A DNA stretch of 6,305 nucleotides from Actinomycetes bacterium (GCA_023424135.1 JAFAEH010000027.1:1-6305), one strand, 5' to 3'; shown: positions 1 through 6,285, counted from the first letter of the stretch. Notes: generated by a model not told the origin, from the letters alone. Numbers and translations: made by a program.

Positions 1-77
1 GGGGGGGGGGGTGTGGGGGGGGGTTTGGGGGGGGGGGGGGGTGGGTGGGGGGGGGGGGGGGGGGTGGGGGTGTGGGG
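1..77. repeat. G/T-only low-complexity tract at the window edge
   Basis: Every base from 1 to 77 is G or T, with G runs of up to about 18 and single or triple T interruptions. The first C is at 78 and the first A at 85. This differs sharply from the balanced G/C composition of the rest of the window. Two explanations fit: poly-G read artefact or poor consensus at a contig end, or a genuine G-run tract with quadruplex potential upstream of the amidohydrolase gene. An open frame runs through it as poly-glycine, but that is not credible coding sequence. Confidence 0.9.
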
Positions 78-83
78 CGGGCG

Positions 84-89
84 TAGCCT
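84..89 (+). promoter_or_regulatory. Possible -10 box (TAGCCT) for the amidohydrolase gene
   Basis: TAGCCT fits the actinobacterial TANNNT -10 pattern. It would place the transcript start near 96, about 30 bases before the chosen GTG start. The expected -35 position (about 61-66) lies inside the G/T tract and shows no TTGAC-like hexamer, so support is from the -10 alone. Confidence 0.3.
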
Positions 90-126
90 GCCGACGGCTC
101 ATCGGTCCGTGTTCTCGGAGGTCCGG

Positions 127-1650
127 GTGGTTCTGCCCCGTGTGCTCGTCCTGCGTCGCGCGCGCGTGCTCGGACGGGACGCCCCCGTTGACGTCGTCGC
201 CCACGACGGGGTGCTCGCATCGGTCGCACCGTCGGCAGCGCCCGGGTCGTCGACGGCGCCGGTCGAGCCGGGCGGGCCGGCGCTGCGGGACGCCGACGTC
301 GTCGACCTCGACGGCCGGTGGCTCATGCCCGGGCTGTGGGACCAGCACACGCACCTCACGCAGTGGGCGCTCGCGCGCGGTCGGCTCGACGTGTCGTCGG
401 CGAAGTCGGCCGCCGAGGCCGCCGGGCTCGTCGCCGAACGTCTGCGCACCGCACCACCGTCGCCCGGCCGCCCGCTCGTGGGGGTCGGGTTCCGCGACGG
501 CACGTGGCCCGACGCGCCCACGGCGGGGATGCTCGACGCGGTCGCGGGTGACGTGCCCGTCGTGCTCGTCTCGGGTGACCTGCACTGCGCGTGGGTCTCG
601 ACCGCGGGCCTGCGCATGTTCGGTGTCGCCACCCACCCCACGGGGGTGCTGCGCGAGACCGAGTGGATGCCGCTCATGGGTGCGCTCGACCACGTGACCC
701 CCGCCGAGCAGGACGCGCTCGTCACCGACGCGCTGCGGGCCGCGGCAGCCCGGGGCATCGTCGGCGTCGTCGACCTGGAGATCGCCGACAACGTCGCCAC
801 CTGGCGCCGTCGGGCCGCCGCCGGGGAGCCGCCCGTGCGTGTGCGCGCCGGCGTCTGGCAGCCGTACCTCGACCGCGTCGTGCGCGAGGACCTGCACACG
901 GGGGACCGGCTCGCCGGGACCCGCGTCACGCAGGGGCCGCTCAAGGTCATCGTCGACGGGTCGCTCAACACCCGCACCGCGTGGTGCCACGACCCGTACC
1001 CGGGTGCCGACGGGCCGCTCGCGCGCGGCGTCCTCAACGTCCCCGCCGACGAGCTCGTGCCCCTGCTGCGCCACGCGCATGCGCACGGGCTGACGTGCGC
1101 GGTGCACGCGATCGGCGACGCGGCCAACGCGCTCGTGCTCGACGCGTTCGCGGCGACCGGTGCGCGCGGGTCCGTCGAGCACGCCCAGCTCCTCGACCCC
1201 GGCGACGTCGCACGCCTGGCCGCGCTCGGCCTGACCGCGAGCGTGCAGCCCGCGCACGTCCCGGACGACCGCGACGTCGCCGACCGGCACTGGGCGGGGC
1301 GCACGCACCGGGCGTTCCCGTTCGCGGACCTGCACGGCGCGGGCGTCCCGCTCGCCCTGGGCTCCGACGCGCCCGTCGCACCGCTCGACCCGTGGCTCGC
1401 GGTCGACGCGGCCGTGCACCGCACGTCCGACGACCGTCCGTCGTGGCACCCCGAGCAGGCGATCGACCCGCTCACGGCGCTCGCGTCGTCCGTCGACGGT
1501 CGTCCGCTGGGCCTGCGCGCCGGCGACCCCGCCGACCTCGTCGTCCTCGACGACGACCCCCTCGCGGCGGCCGCCGTCCCGGGGCGGTCGCGCGACGTGC
1601 GGGTCGTCGCCACGTTCGTCGCCGGGACACCGTCGTTCCGGGCCGGATGA
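127..1650 (+). CDS. YtcJ-type amidohydrolase (Amidohydro_3 family)
   Basis: This is a probable metal-dependent hydrolase of the amidohydrolase superfamily, 507 residues, which is near the usual length for YtcJ-like proteins. No signal peptide is visible, so it is probably cytoplasmic. Visible motifs in order are: the H74-T-H76 metal-binding pair after MPGLWDQ; the family motif SGDLHCAWVST with D151 and H153; LKVIVDGSLNTRTA with K273 and D277; HAIGD with H327; SVEHAQ with H352; and GSDAPVAPLDPW with D414. The C-terminus ends in the typical GDPADLVVLDDDPL beta-sandwich strand. I chose the GTG at 127 because GGAGG at 117-121 lies 5 bases upstream and the protein then begins with the normal N-terminal strand (VLPRVLVLRRARVLG). 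The frame stays open upstream only through the G/T tract. The substrate cannot be told from sequence; relatives act on amides, carbamates or cyclic imides, and many are uncharacterised. The neighbours give no clue. Confidence 0.93.
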   Translation: MVLPRVLVLRRARVLGRDAPVDVVAHDGVLASVAPSAAPGSSTAPVEPGGPALRDADVVDLDGRWLMPGLWDQHTHLTQWALARGRLDVSSAKSAAEAAGLVAERLRTAPPSPGRPLVGVGFRDGTWPDAPTAGMLDAVAGDVPVVLVSGDLHCAWVSTAGLRMFGVATHPTGVLRETEWMPLMGALDHVTPAEQDALVTDALRAAAARGIVGVVDLEIADNVATWRRRAAAGEPPVRVRAGVWQPYLDRVVREDLHTGDRLAGTRVTQGPLKVIVDGSLNTRTAWCHDPYPGADGPLARGVLNVPADELVPLLRHAHAHGLTCAVHAIGDAANALVLDAFAATGARGSVEHAQLLDPGDVARLAALGLTASVQPAHVPDDRDVADRHWAGRTHRAFPFADLHGAGVPLALGSDAPVAPLDPWLAVDAAVHRTSDDRPSWHPEQAIDPLTALASSVDGRPLGLRAGDPADLVVLDDDPLAAAAVPGRSRDVRVVATFVAGTPSFRAG

Positions 1651-1710
1651 GCACTCGGACGTCGCCTGGGTGGTAGCACCTACACCGGCCGATCGAAGGC
1701 AGCAAGAGAC

Positions 1711-1738
1711 TCAAGTCGGGGCGCGTACCCGCCGTTGG
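1711..1738 (+). promoter_or_regulatory. Weak sigma-28-like promoter candidate before the surface-protein gene
   Basis: TCAAGT at 1711-1716 and GCCGTTGG at 1731-1738 resemble the FliA/SigD/WhiG arrangement of a TAAA-like -35 and a GCCGATAA -10. TCAA is followed by 16 bases before GCCG, where 15 is usual, and the -10 matches at 5 of 8 positions. The implied transcript start would be near 1745, about 20 bases before the ATG. No better vegetative promoter is evident in this 117-base gap. Confidence 0.25.
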
Positions 1739-1767
1739 CGCCGAGAAGCCCGACGTCTGGAGTGTGC

Positions 1768-4029
1768 ATGTCTGCTGCCCGCCCGTCCGCAGTACCTCTC
1801 GACGGCAGGCGCGCGCTCGCCTCGATCGTCGTCACAGCCCTCGCGGTGCTCGCCGCGCTCGTCCCGACCCCGGCCGTGGCGGCCGACGAGACCGTTGGCG
1901 GCACGACGCGGGAGACCGCCGTGCCGCTGCCGATTCCCGACCTCGACTCCGAGGTGCTCATCGGCAACCTCAACGCCACGGGGAACGGCGCCCGGTGGTA
2001 CCAGATGGCGTGGTACTCGTGGCAGGCGACGACGACGCAGGACGTCTACATCCGAGCGACGTCGGTCTCGCCGGCGGGGTGGGACAACGCGCTGGAGGTG
2101 TGGCAGGGCGGCTCGCTCGTCGTCCAGAACGACGACTCGTACGGGCTGGACGCGGCGGTCCGCGTGTCGTTCGTCGCCGGTCAGGTGTACACGATCGGCC
2201 TCGGCGCCTACTCCTCCGGTCGAGGCACGGCGCGCCTGACGTTCGCGACGCGTGTCCCCTCGGCGCCGCGTGACGTGGCCGCCGTCCCGTCGAACGGTGC
2301 AGCCACGCTGACGTGGACCGCGCCGGAGGACCTCGCGGGGGGTGTCGTCCGCTACGACGTGACGTGCCAGGTCGGTACCGGGACGCCGTTCCCGTGCCGG
2401 ACGGTCTACGGCACGCCGCCGCCGACCGCTGCCTCCCTGACGTCGTTGGCCAACGGCGAGCCCGTGACAGCGACGGTCACCGCCTCCAACGTGCTGGGCG
2501 CCTCGGTCGCGTCCGCGCCGGTCACGGTCGTGCCGCAGTCGGAGTCGATCACCTCGCTCTCCTGGGACCCCGCGGCGCCCGTGAGCGGTGAGCCGTTCGA
2601 CGTGCGCGCCTGGGTGGTGCATCCGGCCGGTGCGACAGGCACCGTCGACATCGTCGTCGGCGACGTCACCTACGCGGACGTGCCACTCGTCGACGGCGTC
2701 GCCCTCGTGGAGGACGTCACCGCCGCCGCCGGGACGGTGCCCGTCACGGCGACCTACTCCGGCACGGCCGCCATCCGCTCCTCCGTCATGACCGGGACCG
2801 TCCCGGTCCTGCGTCGCGGGCAGAGCGTCACGCTCGACGCACTGCCCGACGGGCTGGTCTACGCCGGGGCGCCGGTGGAGGTCGTCGCCACGGCCTCGTC
2901 AGGCCTGCCGGTGACGCTCACGTCGGCCGGTGCGTGCACGCTCGACGGGACCCTGCTGTCGCCCACCGACGTCGGCACGTGCTTCGTCACCGCGACCCAG
3001 GCGGGTGACAGCGAGACGCTGTCGGCGGCGCAGACGATCACGGTGACGATCGGCCAGCGGTCGCAGACGCTCAGCGTCGCCGACCTCCCGGTCCTCGTCT
3101 ACGGGCAGGAGCCGTTCGTGCTCGGCGCCGCGTCGGACGCGGGCCTGCCGGTGGACGTCATCGCCGTGGGCGCGTGCACGCTCGACGACGCCGGGGCCCT
3201 CGTGACGACCGGCGTGGGCGAGTGCACCGTGGGCGTCGGTCAGCCGGGCGACCCTCGCACGATCGAGGCGGCGACGCTCGTGCGCACCACGCAGGTCGTG
3301 CGCCGCACCGACGTCGTGACGTTCGGCGACGTCTCCGCGCCGGTGCTCGGTGCACCTGTGCCCGTCGGGGCGACCTCGGGCCTCGGTCTGCCCGTCACGC
3401 TGGGGGCCGACGGTGCGTGCGTCCTGCAGGACGGTGCGCTGTGGGTGGTCGCGACCGGCAGCTGCGTCGTCACCGCGACGACCGAGGGTGACGAGCTCAC
3501 GGCGCCCGCCACGGCGACGCGTACCGTCGTCGTGGCCGACGTCTCCGCGGACGTCACCACCACTCTCGGTGCGCAGCTCGGCGACCAGGCCACGGGGGCC
3601 GGCGTGTACGCGCGCGGCGCCGGTCTGCGGCCCGGCACCGCGTTCACGCTGACCGTGCACTCGACGCCGCAGGTGCTTGCCACTGCGGTGGTCGGGGCGG
3701 ACGGCACGGCGCTCGTCTCCGGAGACCTGCCGGCCGGGCTCGAGCTCGGGGATCACCGGCTCGTCGCGACCGGCACCGCGCTGGGCGGGGCGGGCGTGGC
3801 GTCCGAGACGACGTTCCAGATCGGACCCGACGGTGTGCTCGTGCGGATCGGGGACCGCGTCCTGACGCCGACCGTCGTCCCGACGGCGGCATCCGCGGCG
3901 GTCGCGCCCGCGAGCGCCGCGCTCGCGACCACCGGCGGGGGAGCAGGTGGGGTGCTCGTGCAGGCCGTGCTGTGGATCCTGCTGGGCGCCGCGGCGCTGG
4001 TCGTGGCCCGTCGTCGTCCGACCTGCTGA
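1768..4029 (+). CDS. LAXTG-anchored multidomain surface protein
   Basis: This is a 753-residue exported protein, predicted to be covalently attached to the cell wall. Residues 1-38 form a Sec signal peptide with a basic n-region, a hydrophobic core and AVA-A cleavage. About 42-160 resemble a bacterial PPC-type beta domain (VWQGGSLVVQNDDSYG). About 164-256 are fibronectin type III (SAPRDVAAVP, LTW, YDV) with Cys at 200 and 210. About 258-350 are Ig-like, and 352-591 are three tandem Cys-paired modules. About 593-700 are another beta domain (GAGLRPGTAFTLTVHSTP). An Ala/Pro-rich linker leads to L719-A-T-T-G723, a membrane helix at 729-747, and R748-R-R. LAXTG is the motif known for class E sortases. 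The ATG at 1768 has GGAG at 1759-1762 with 5-base spacing; an upstream TTG at 1735 lacks a good site and would only lengthen the n-region. No catalytic domain is seen. An adhesive or structural role is inferred; the ligand is unknown. Confidence 0.9.
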   Translation: MSAARPSAVPLDGRRALASIVVTALAVLAALVPTPAVAADETVGGTTRETAVPLPIPDLDSEVLIGNLNATGNGARWYQMAWYSWQATTTQDVYIRATSVSPAGWDNALEVWQGGSLVVQNDDSYGLDAAVRVSFVAGQVYTIGLGAYSSGRGTARLTFATRVPSAPRDVAAVPSNGAATLTWTAPEDLAGGVVRYDVTCQVGTGTPFPCRTVYGTPPPTAASLTSLANGEPVTATVTASNVLGASVASAPVTVVPQSESITSLSWDPAAPVSGEPFDVRAWVVHPAGATGTVDIVVGDVTYADVPLVDGVALVEDVTAAAGTVPVTATYSGTAAIRSSVMTGTVPVLRRGQSVTLDALPDGLVYAGAPVEVVATASSGLPVTLTSAGACTLDGTLLSPTDVGTCFVTATQAGDSETLSAAQTITVTIGQRSQTLSVADLPVLVYGQEPFVLGAASDAGLPVDVIAVGACTLDDAGALVTTGVGECTVGVGQPGDPRTIEAATLVRTTQVVRRTDVVTFGDVSAPVLGAPVPVGATSGLGLPVTLGADGACVLQDGALWVVATGSCVVTATTEGDELTAPATATRTVVVADVSADVTTTLGAQLGDQATGAGVYARGAGLRPGTAFTLTVHSTPQVLATAVVGADGTALVSGDLPAGLELGDHRLVATGTALGGAGVASETTFQIGPDGVLVRIGDRVLTPTVVPTAASAAVAPASAALATTGGGAGGVLVQAVLWILLGAAALVVARRRPTC
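2821..3540 (+). repeat. Three tandem coding repeats of about 80 residues, each with one Cys pair
   Basis: Within the surface protein, residues 352-431, 432-513 and 514-591 are diverged copies of one module. Each starts with a short strand (VTLDALPDGLVY, QTLSVADLPVLVY, DVVTFGDVSAPVL). Each then has GLPV, a G-A-C-T/V-L turn, a G-x-C motif about 15 residues on, and V/G-x-A/V-T/G-x-x-G-D. The Cys pairs are 390/405, 470/486 and 551/566, suggesting one disulfide per module. The pattern resembles MBG/Ig-like beta repeats of bacterial surface proteins. The copies are diverged enough that recent duplication is unlikely. Confidence 0.8.
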
Positions 4030-4107
4030 GTCGTCCCACGCCGATCCGCCCACCACCCGTCGGGCCTCGGACGTCGGCGGCGCCGTACGCCCGGCAGCCT
4101 CCGAGGT

Positions 4108-4130
4108 CCGGGCCCGGCGCCGGGGGCCGG
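4108..4130 (+). terminator. GC-rich hairpin after the surface-protein gene, possible terminator
   Basis: CCCGGCGCCGGG at 4113-4124 is a perfect 12-base palindrome. CCGG at 4108-4111 and 4127-4130 can extend the pairing around a mismatch. There is no T tract afterwards, which is common for actinobacterial terminators but leaves this unproven. It lies about 80 bases after the stop codon at 4029. Confidence 0.35.
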
Positions 4131-4143
4131 GGCGAGGAGCGAA

Positions 4144-4208
4144 GGGCTGGGGGCGTGGGGCGGACGGGGACGGGTGGGCGGGTGTGCGGGGTGGACGCGG
4201 GCGTGGGG
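4144..4208 (+). other. Dense G-tract cluster, potential G-quadruplex, upstream of purS
   Basis: Ten runs of three or more G occur on the plus strand at 4144-4146, 4149-4153, 4157-4160, 4166-4169, 4172-4174, 4176-4178, 4180-4182, 4188-4191, 4199-4201 and 4205-4208. Most loops are 1 to 7 bases, which satisfies the standard quadruplex pattern several times over. The cluster ends 16 bases before the proposed purS -10 box, on the non-template strand. The rest of the 4030-4283 gap shows no credible coding sequence. Confidence 0.6.
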
Positions 4209-4224
4209 TGGCGGCGCGGCGCCG

Positions 4225-4230
4225 TAGGAT
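4225..4230 (+). promoter_or_regulatory. Probable -10 box (TAGGAT) for purSQ
   Basis: TAGGAT is a good actinobacterial -10 hexamer. It predicts a transcript start near 4237 and a leader of about 47 bases before the purS GTG. The -35 position (about 4202-4207) has no TTGAC-like match, which is common in high-GC actinomycetes. Confidence 0.5.
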
Positions 4231-4244
4231 CTGACCCGACCCCG

Positions 4245-4274
4245 TCTGTCGTGAACCAGTCCGTCGTGAACCAG
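4245..4274 (+). repeat. 15-base tandem duplication in the purS leader
   Basis: Positions 4245-4259 and 4260-4274 are adjacent copies of a 15-base unit (TCYGTCGTGAACCAG) differing at one base, C or T at the third position. The second copy runs directly into the GGGAG ribosome-binding site at 4274-4278. Each copy contains a GTG (4251-4253 and 4266-4268) in the purS frame, but only the later GTG at 4284 has a well-spaced ribosome-binding site. Confidence 0.85.
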
Positions 4275-4283
4275 GGAGCACCC

Positions 4284-4571
4284 GTGGGACGAGTCGTCGT
4301 CGACGTCATGCCGAAGCCCGAGATCCTCGACCCGCAGGGCAAGGCCGTGGCCGGTGCGCTGCCGCGCCTGGGCTTCGGGCAGTTCACGTCCGTGCGGCAG
4401 GGCAAGCGGTTCGAGCTCGAGGTCGACGGCCCGGTGACGCCCGAGGTGCTGGAGGCGGCCGCGGCGGCCGCCGAGCAGGTGCTGTCCAACCCCGTCATCG
4501 AGGACGTCGTGCGCGTCGCCGACATCGAGGCCGACGCCGCCGGCACCGTCGCCTCGGAGGGCCTGGCCTGA
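4284..4571 (+). CDS. purS: Phosphoribosylformylglycinamidine synthase subunit PurS
   Basis: PurS is the small structural subunit of the three-part FGAM synthase (PurS-PurQ-PurL), which converts FGAR, glutamine and ATP to FGAM in cytoplasmic de novo purine synthesis. It helps join PurQ to PurL for ammonia transfer. The 95-residue protein carries the family signatures VVVDVMPKPEILDPQGKAV, LPRLGF, SVRQGKRFELEV and LSNPVIEDV. The length slightly exceeds the usual 80 to 90 because of an Ala/Glu-rich tail after about residue 82. The GTG at 4284 is preceded by GGGAG at 4274-4278 with 5-base spacing and gives the canonical GRVVVDV start. Its TGA overlaps the ATG of purQ by one base, so the two are probably translationally coupled. 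Confidence 0.96.
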   Translation: MGRVVVDVMPKPEILDPQGKAVAGALPRLGFGQFTSVRQGKRFELEVDGPVTPEVLEAAAAAAEQVLSNPVIEDVVRVADIEADAAGTVASEGLA

Positions 4572-5266
4572 TGGGACGCATCGGCGTCGTCACGTTCCCC
4601 GGCACGCTGGACGACCGGGACGCCGCCCGTGCGGTGCGCCTCGCCGGTGGCGAGCCCGTCGCGCTGTGGCACGCGGACGCGGACCTCAAGGGTGTCGACG
4701 CCGTGGTGCTGCCGGGCGGGTTCTCCTACGGCGACTACCTGCGCGCCGGGGCGATCAGCCGGTTCGCGCCCGTCATGGGTGAGGTCGTCGAGGCAGCCGG
4801 CCGGGGCCTGCCCGTGCTCGGCATCTGCAACGGCTTCCAGGTCCTCACCGAGGCCCACCTGCTGCCCGGGTCGATGATCAAGAACGACCACCTGCACTTC
4901 GTGTGCCGTGAGCAGGTGCTCAGCGTCGAGAACGTCGACACCGCCTGGACGCGCGCCTACAGCGCGGGTGAGCGCATCACGATCCCGCTGAAGAACCAGG
5001 ACGGCCAGTACGTCGCCGACGAGCGCACGCTCGACGAGCTCGAGGGCGAGGGTCGGGTGGTGTTCCGCTACCAGGGCTGGAACCCGAACGGCTCGCGTCG
5101 CGACATCGCCGGGATCAGCAACGCGGCGGGCAACGTCGTGGGTCTCATGCCGCACCCCGAGCACGCGGTCGAGGCGGGCTTCGGTCCCGACGGGCCGAAC
5201 GGACCGCGCACCGGCACCGACGGGCTGCGGTTCTTCACCTCGGTCCTGCAGGCGCTGGTCTCCTGA
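4571..5266 (+). CDS. purQ: Phosphoribosylformylglycinamidine synthase subunit PurQ (glutaminase)
   Basis: PurQ is the class I glutamine amidotransferase subunit of FGAM synthase. It hydrolyses glutamine and supplies ammonia to PurL. The 231-residue protein is complete and of normal family length. It opens with RIGVVTFPGTLDDRDAARAV and contains VVLPGGFSYGDYLRAGA. The nucleophile is C86 in GICNGFQVL, and the catalytic His and Glu are H195 and E197 in LMPHPEHAVE. The ATG at 4571 shares one base with the purS stop. GGAGG at 4556-4560 lies inside the end of purS, 10 bases upstream. purL, often the next gene in other bacteria, is absent here; purQ is followed by a stem-loop and convergent genes, so PurL must be encoded elsewhere. 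Confidence 0.98.
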   Translation: MGRIGVVTFPGTLDDRDAARAVRLAGGEPVALWHADADLKGVDAVVLPGGFSYGDYLRAGAISRFAPVMGEVVEAAGRGLPVLGICNGFQVLTEAHLLPGSMIKNDHLHFVCREQVLSVENVDTAWTRAYSAGERITIPLKNQDGQYVADERTLDELEGEGRVVFRYQGWNPNGSRRDIAGISNAAGNVVGLMPHPEHAVEAGFGPDGPNGPRTGTDGLRFFTSVLQALVS

Positions 5267-5278
5267 CCGACCCCTGAC

Positions 5279-5294
5279 CCGGCCGGCGGGCCGG
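5279..5294. terminator. Stem-loop between convergent genes, probable terminator
   Basis: CCGGCC at 5279-5284 and GGCCGG at 5289-5294 form a perfect 6-base-pair stem with a 4-base loop. Bases around 5277-5278 and 5295 can extend it with a bulge. It sits in the 45-base gap between the purQ stop and the stop of the minus-strand gene, where a two-way terminator is expected. No T tract follows on either strand. Confidence 0.5.
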
Positions 5295-5311
5295 TCGGCC
5301 GCGACGCACCG

Positions 5312-5626
5312 CTACGGCGTGATCCCGGCGACGACGTTGACCAGCAGCGCGACGATCACGGTGCCGAACGTGTACGACAGCAGCGCGTGCCCGAGCACCG
5401 TGCGCCGCAGCGCCGACGACCCGACGTCGGGGTCCGACATCGCGAAGCTCATCGCGACCGTGAACGCGACGTACGCGAAGTCGGAGTACCGCGGCGGCTC
5501 GACCTGGTGGAAGTCGATGCCACCGACGGGTGCGGTGTACCAGACCCACGCGTACCGCAACGCGTAGACCGTGTGCAACGACGTCCACGACGCGACGACC
5601 GCGACGAGCGCCGCCACGAGCGCCAC
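5312..5626 (-). pseudogene. DUF1345 membrane protein, C-terminal half only
   Basis: The 104 residues match the C-terminal part of DUF1345 integral membrane proteins: a helix at about 2-23 running into SLHTVYALRYA, GGIDF at 35-39, PPRYSDFAYVAFTVAMSFAMSDPDV at 44-68, and a final helix LLSYTFGTVIVALLVNVVAGI at 82-102. Family members are typically about 200 residues or more with additional N-terminal helices, which are missing. The only start in this frame is a GTG at 5624-5626, with no convincing ribosome-binding site. The frame stays open back to the lipoprotein stop at 5726-5728, but those 33 codons are Arg-rich and not membrane-like. The N-terminal half is not recognisable in the other minus-strand frames nearby. 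I infer a 5' deletion or rearrangement. A functional short protein is possible but less likely. The function of the family is unknown. Confidence 0.7.
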
Positions 5627-5725
5627 GACGCGCCGTCGCGGCGGCCTTCCTGCTGTAGCCGCCCGTCGGCGACGACAGGAGCCAGCGGCAGGTGTGCGGC
5701 CAGTCGTGCGCGCCCGCCGGCCGCG

Positions 5726-6250
5726 TCAGCCGGCCGCCGGTGCGAACGTCAGCTCCACGTCGGGACCCGTGAGCTCGAGGTCGTCGCCCACGACCTGCGC
5801 GCTGTCGACGGCCAGGAGCGCGTCGACGAAGCCCTGCTCGAACGTCATGACGTCCTCCTCGCAGGCCATCCGCGTCAGTGCCGGCTCCTGCACGCTCCAC
5901 CCGTCGGTGGTGTCGACGGCCGTGGTGTAGGTGTTGCAGCCCGCGTTGCCGGAGGCGCGGTCGCCCTCGACGATCAGGGTCGGCTGCGTGTCGGCCGGGA
6001 TCGTCAGCTCGGCGCCGTCGATCTGCGCGGACGTCAGGTCCCACTCGCCGTCGAGGGTCGACCCGCTGCCTGCCGCGTCCGTCGTGGTCGGCGTCGAACC
6101 GGGCGCCGTCCCGCCGTCGGTCCCGTCCGTGCCGGTACCGGTCGCGCACCCCGCCACACCGAGGACCGCGGCGAGCACCAGCGCGGCGGCGTGCCGTGCG
6201 CGCGTCGTCGTCCCGTCCGTCGTCCCGCGCCGCCCTGCCGTGCGTGCCAT
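5726..6250 (-). CDS. META-domain (HslJ-like) lipoprotein
   Basis: This is a 174-residue secreted lipoprotein. A basic n-region (MARTAGRR, RAR) and hydrophobic core at 21-31 lead to the lipobox V32-A-G-C35, so the mature protein should be lipid-anchored on the outer face of the membrane. A Gly/Thr/Asp-rich linker spans about 36-64. The META domain follows at about 66-171: LDGEWDLTSAQIDG, the signature G101-N-A-G-C105-N-T-Y, and TRMAC at 126-130. C105 and C130 are conserved positions in such domains and may form a disulfide. The exact role is unknown; HslJ in E. coli is linked to novobiocin resistance and heat shock, which need not apply here. I chose the ATG at 6250 because GAGG at 6259-6262 lies 8 bases upstream; a GTG at 6275-6277 would add nine acidic or polar residues before the basic region and is less likely. 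Confidence 0.9.
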   Translation of the reverse strand: MARTAGRRGTTDGTTTRARHAAALVLAAVLGVAGCATGTGTDGTDGGTAPGSTPTTTDAAGSGSTLDGEWDLTSAQIDGAELTIPADTQPTLIVEGDRASGNAGCNTYTTAVDTTDGWSVQEPALTRMACEEDVMTFEQGFVDALLAVDSAQVVGDDLELTGPDVELTFAPAAG

Positions 6251-6285
6251 GTCCGCCCCCTCGTCGTCGGCCGTCACCCGACGCG

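Noticed and set aside
13..126. N-terminal extension of the amidohydrolase through the G/T tract
   Set aside because: It would encode a poly-Gly stretch unlike any family member. The GTG at 127 has a well-spaced GGAGG and yields the normal family N-terminus.
99..1679. Long minus-strand open frame of 526 codons antisense to the amidohydrolase
   Set aside because: Its translation is Arg/Ser/Thr/Ala-rich with no domain. It is the expected antisense shadow of a high-GC gene, and the plus strand carries clear family motifs.
1651..1767. c-di-GMP or other riboswitch before the surface-protein gene
   Set aside because: The 117-base gap has no recognisable GEMM core or other conserved aptamer sequence.
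3972..4283. Upstream extension of the purS frame to 3972
   Set aside because: The translated extension is Pro/Arg/Gly-rich and overlaps the surface-protein gene. PurS homology begins at the GTG at 4284, which has a good ribosome-binding site.
4231..4283. Riboswitch in the purS leader
   Set aside because: The leader is only about 47 bases and shows none of the conserved core of purine, PRPP/ppGpp or other riboswitches that I can recognise.
2899..5164. Two long minus-strand open frames (2899-4281 and 3644-5164) spanning the surface-protein end, the gap and purSQ
   Set aside because: They cross gene boundaries, are low-complexity Arg/Pro/Ala-rich, and lie opposite well-identified genes.
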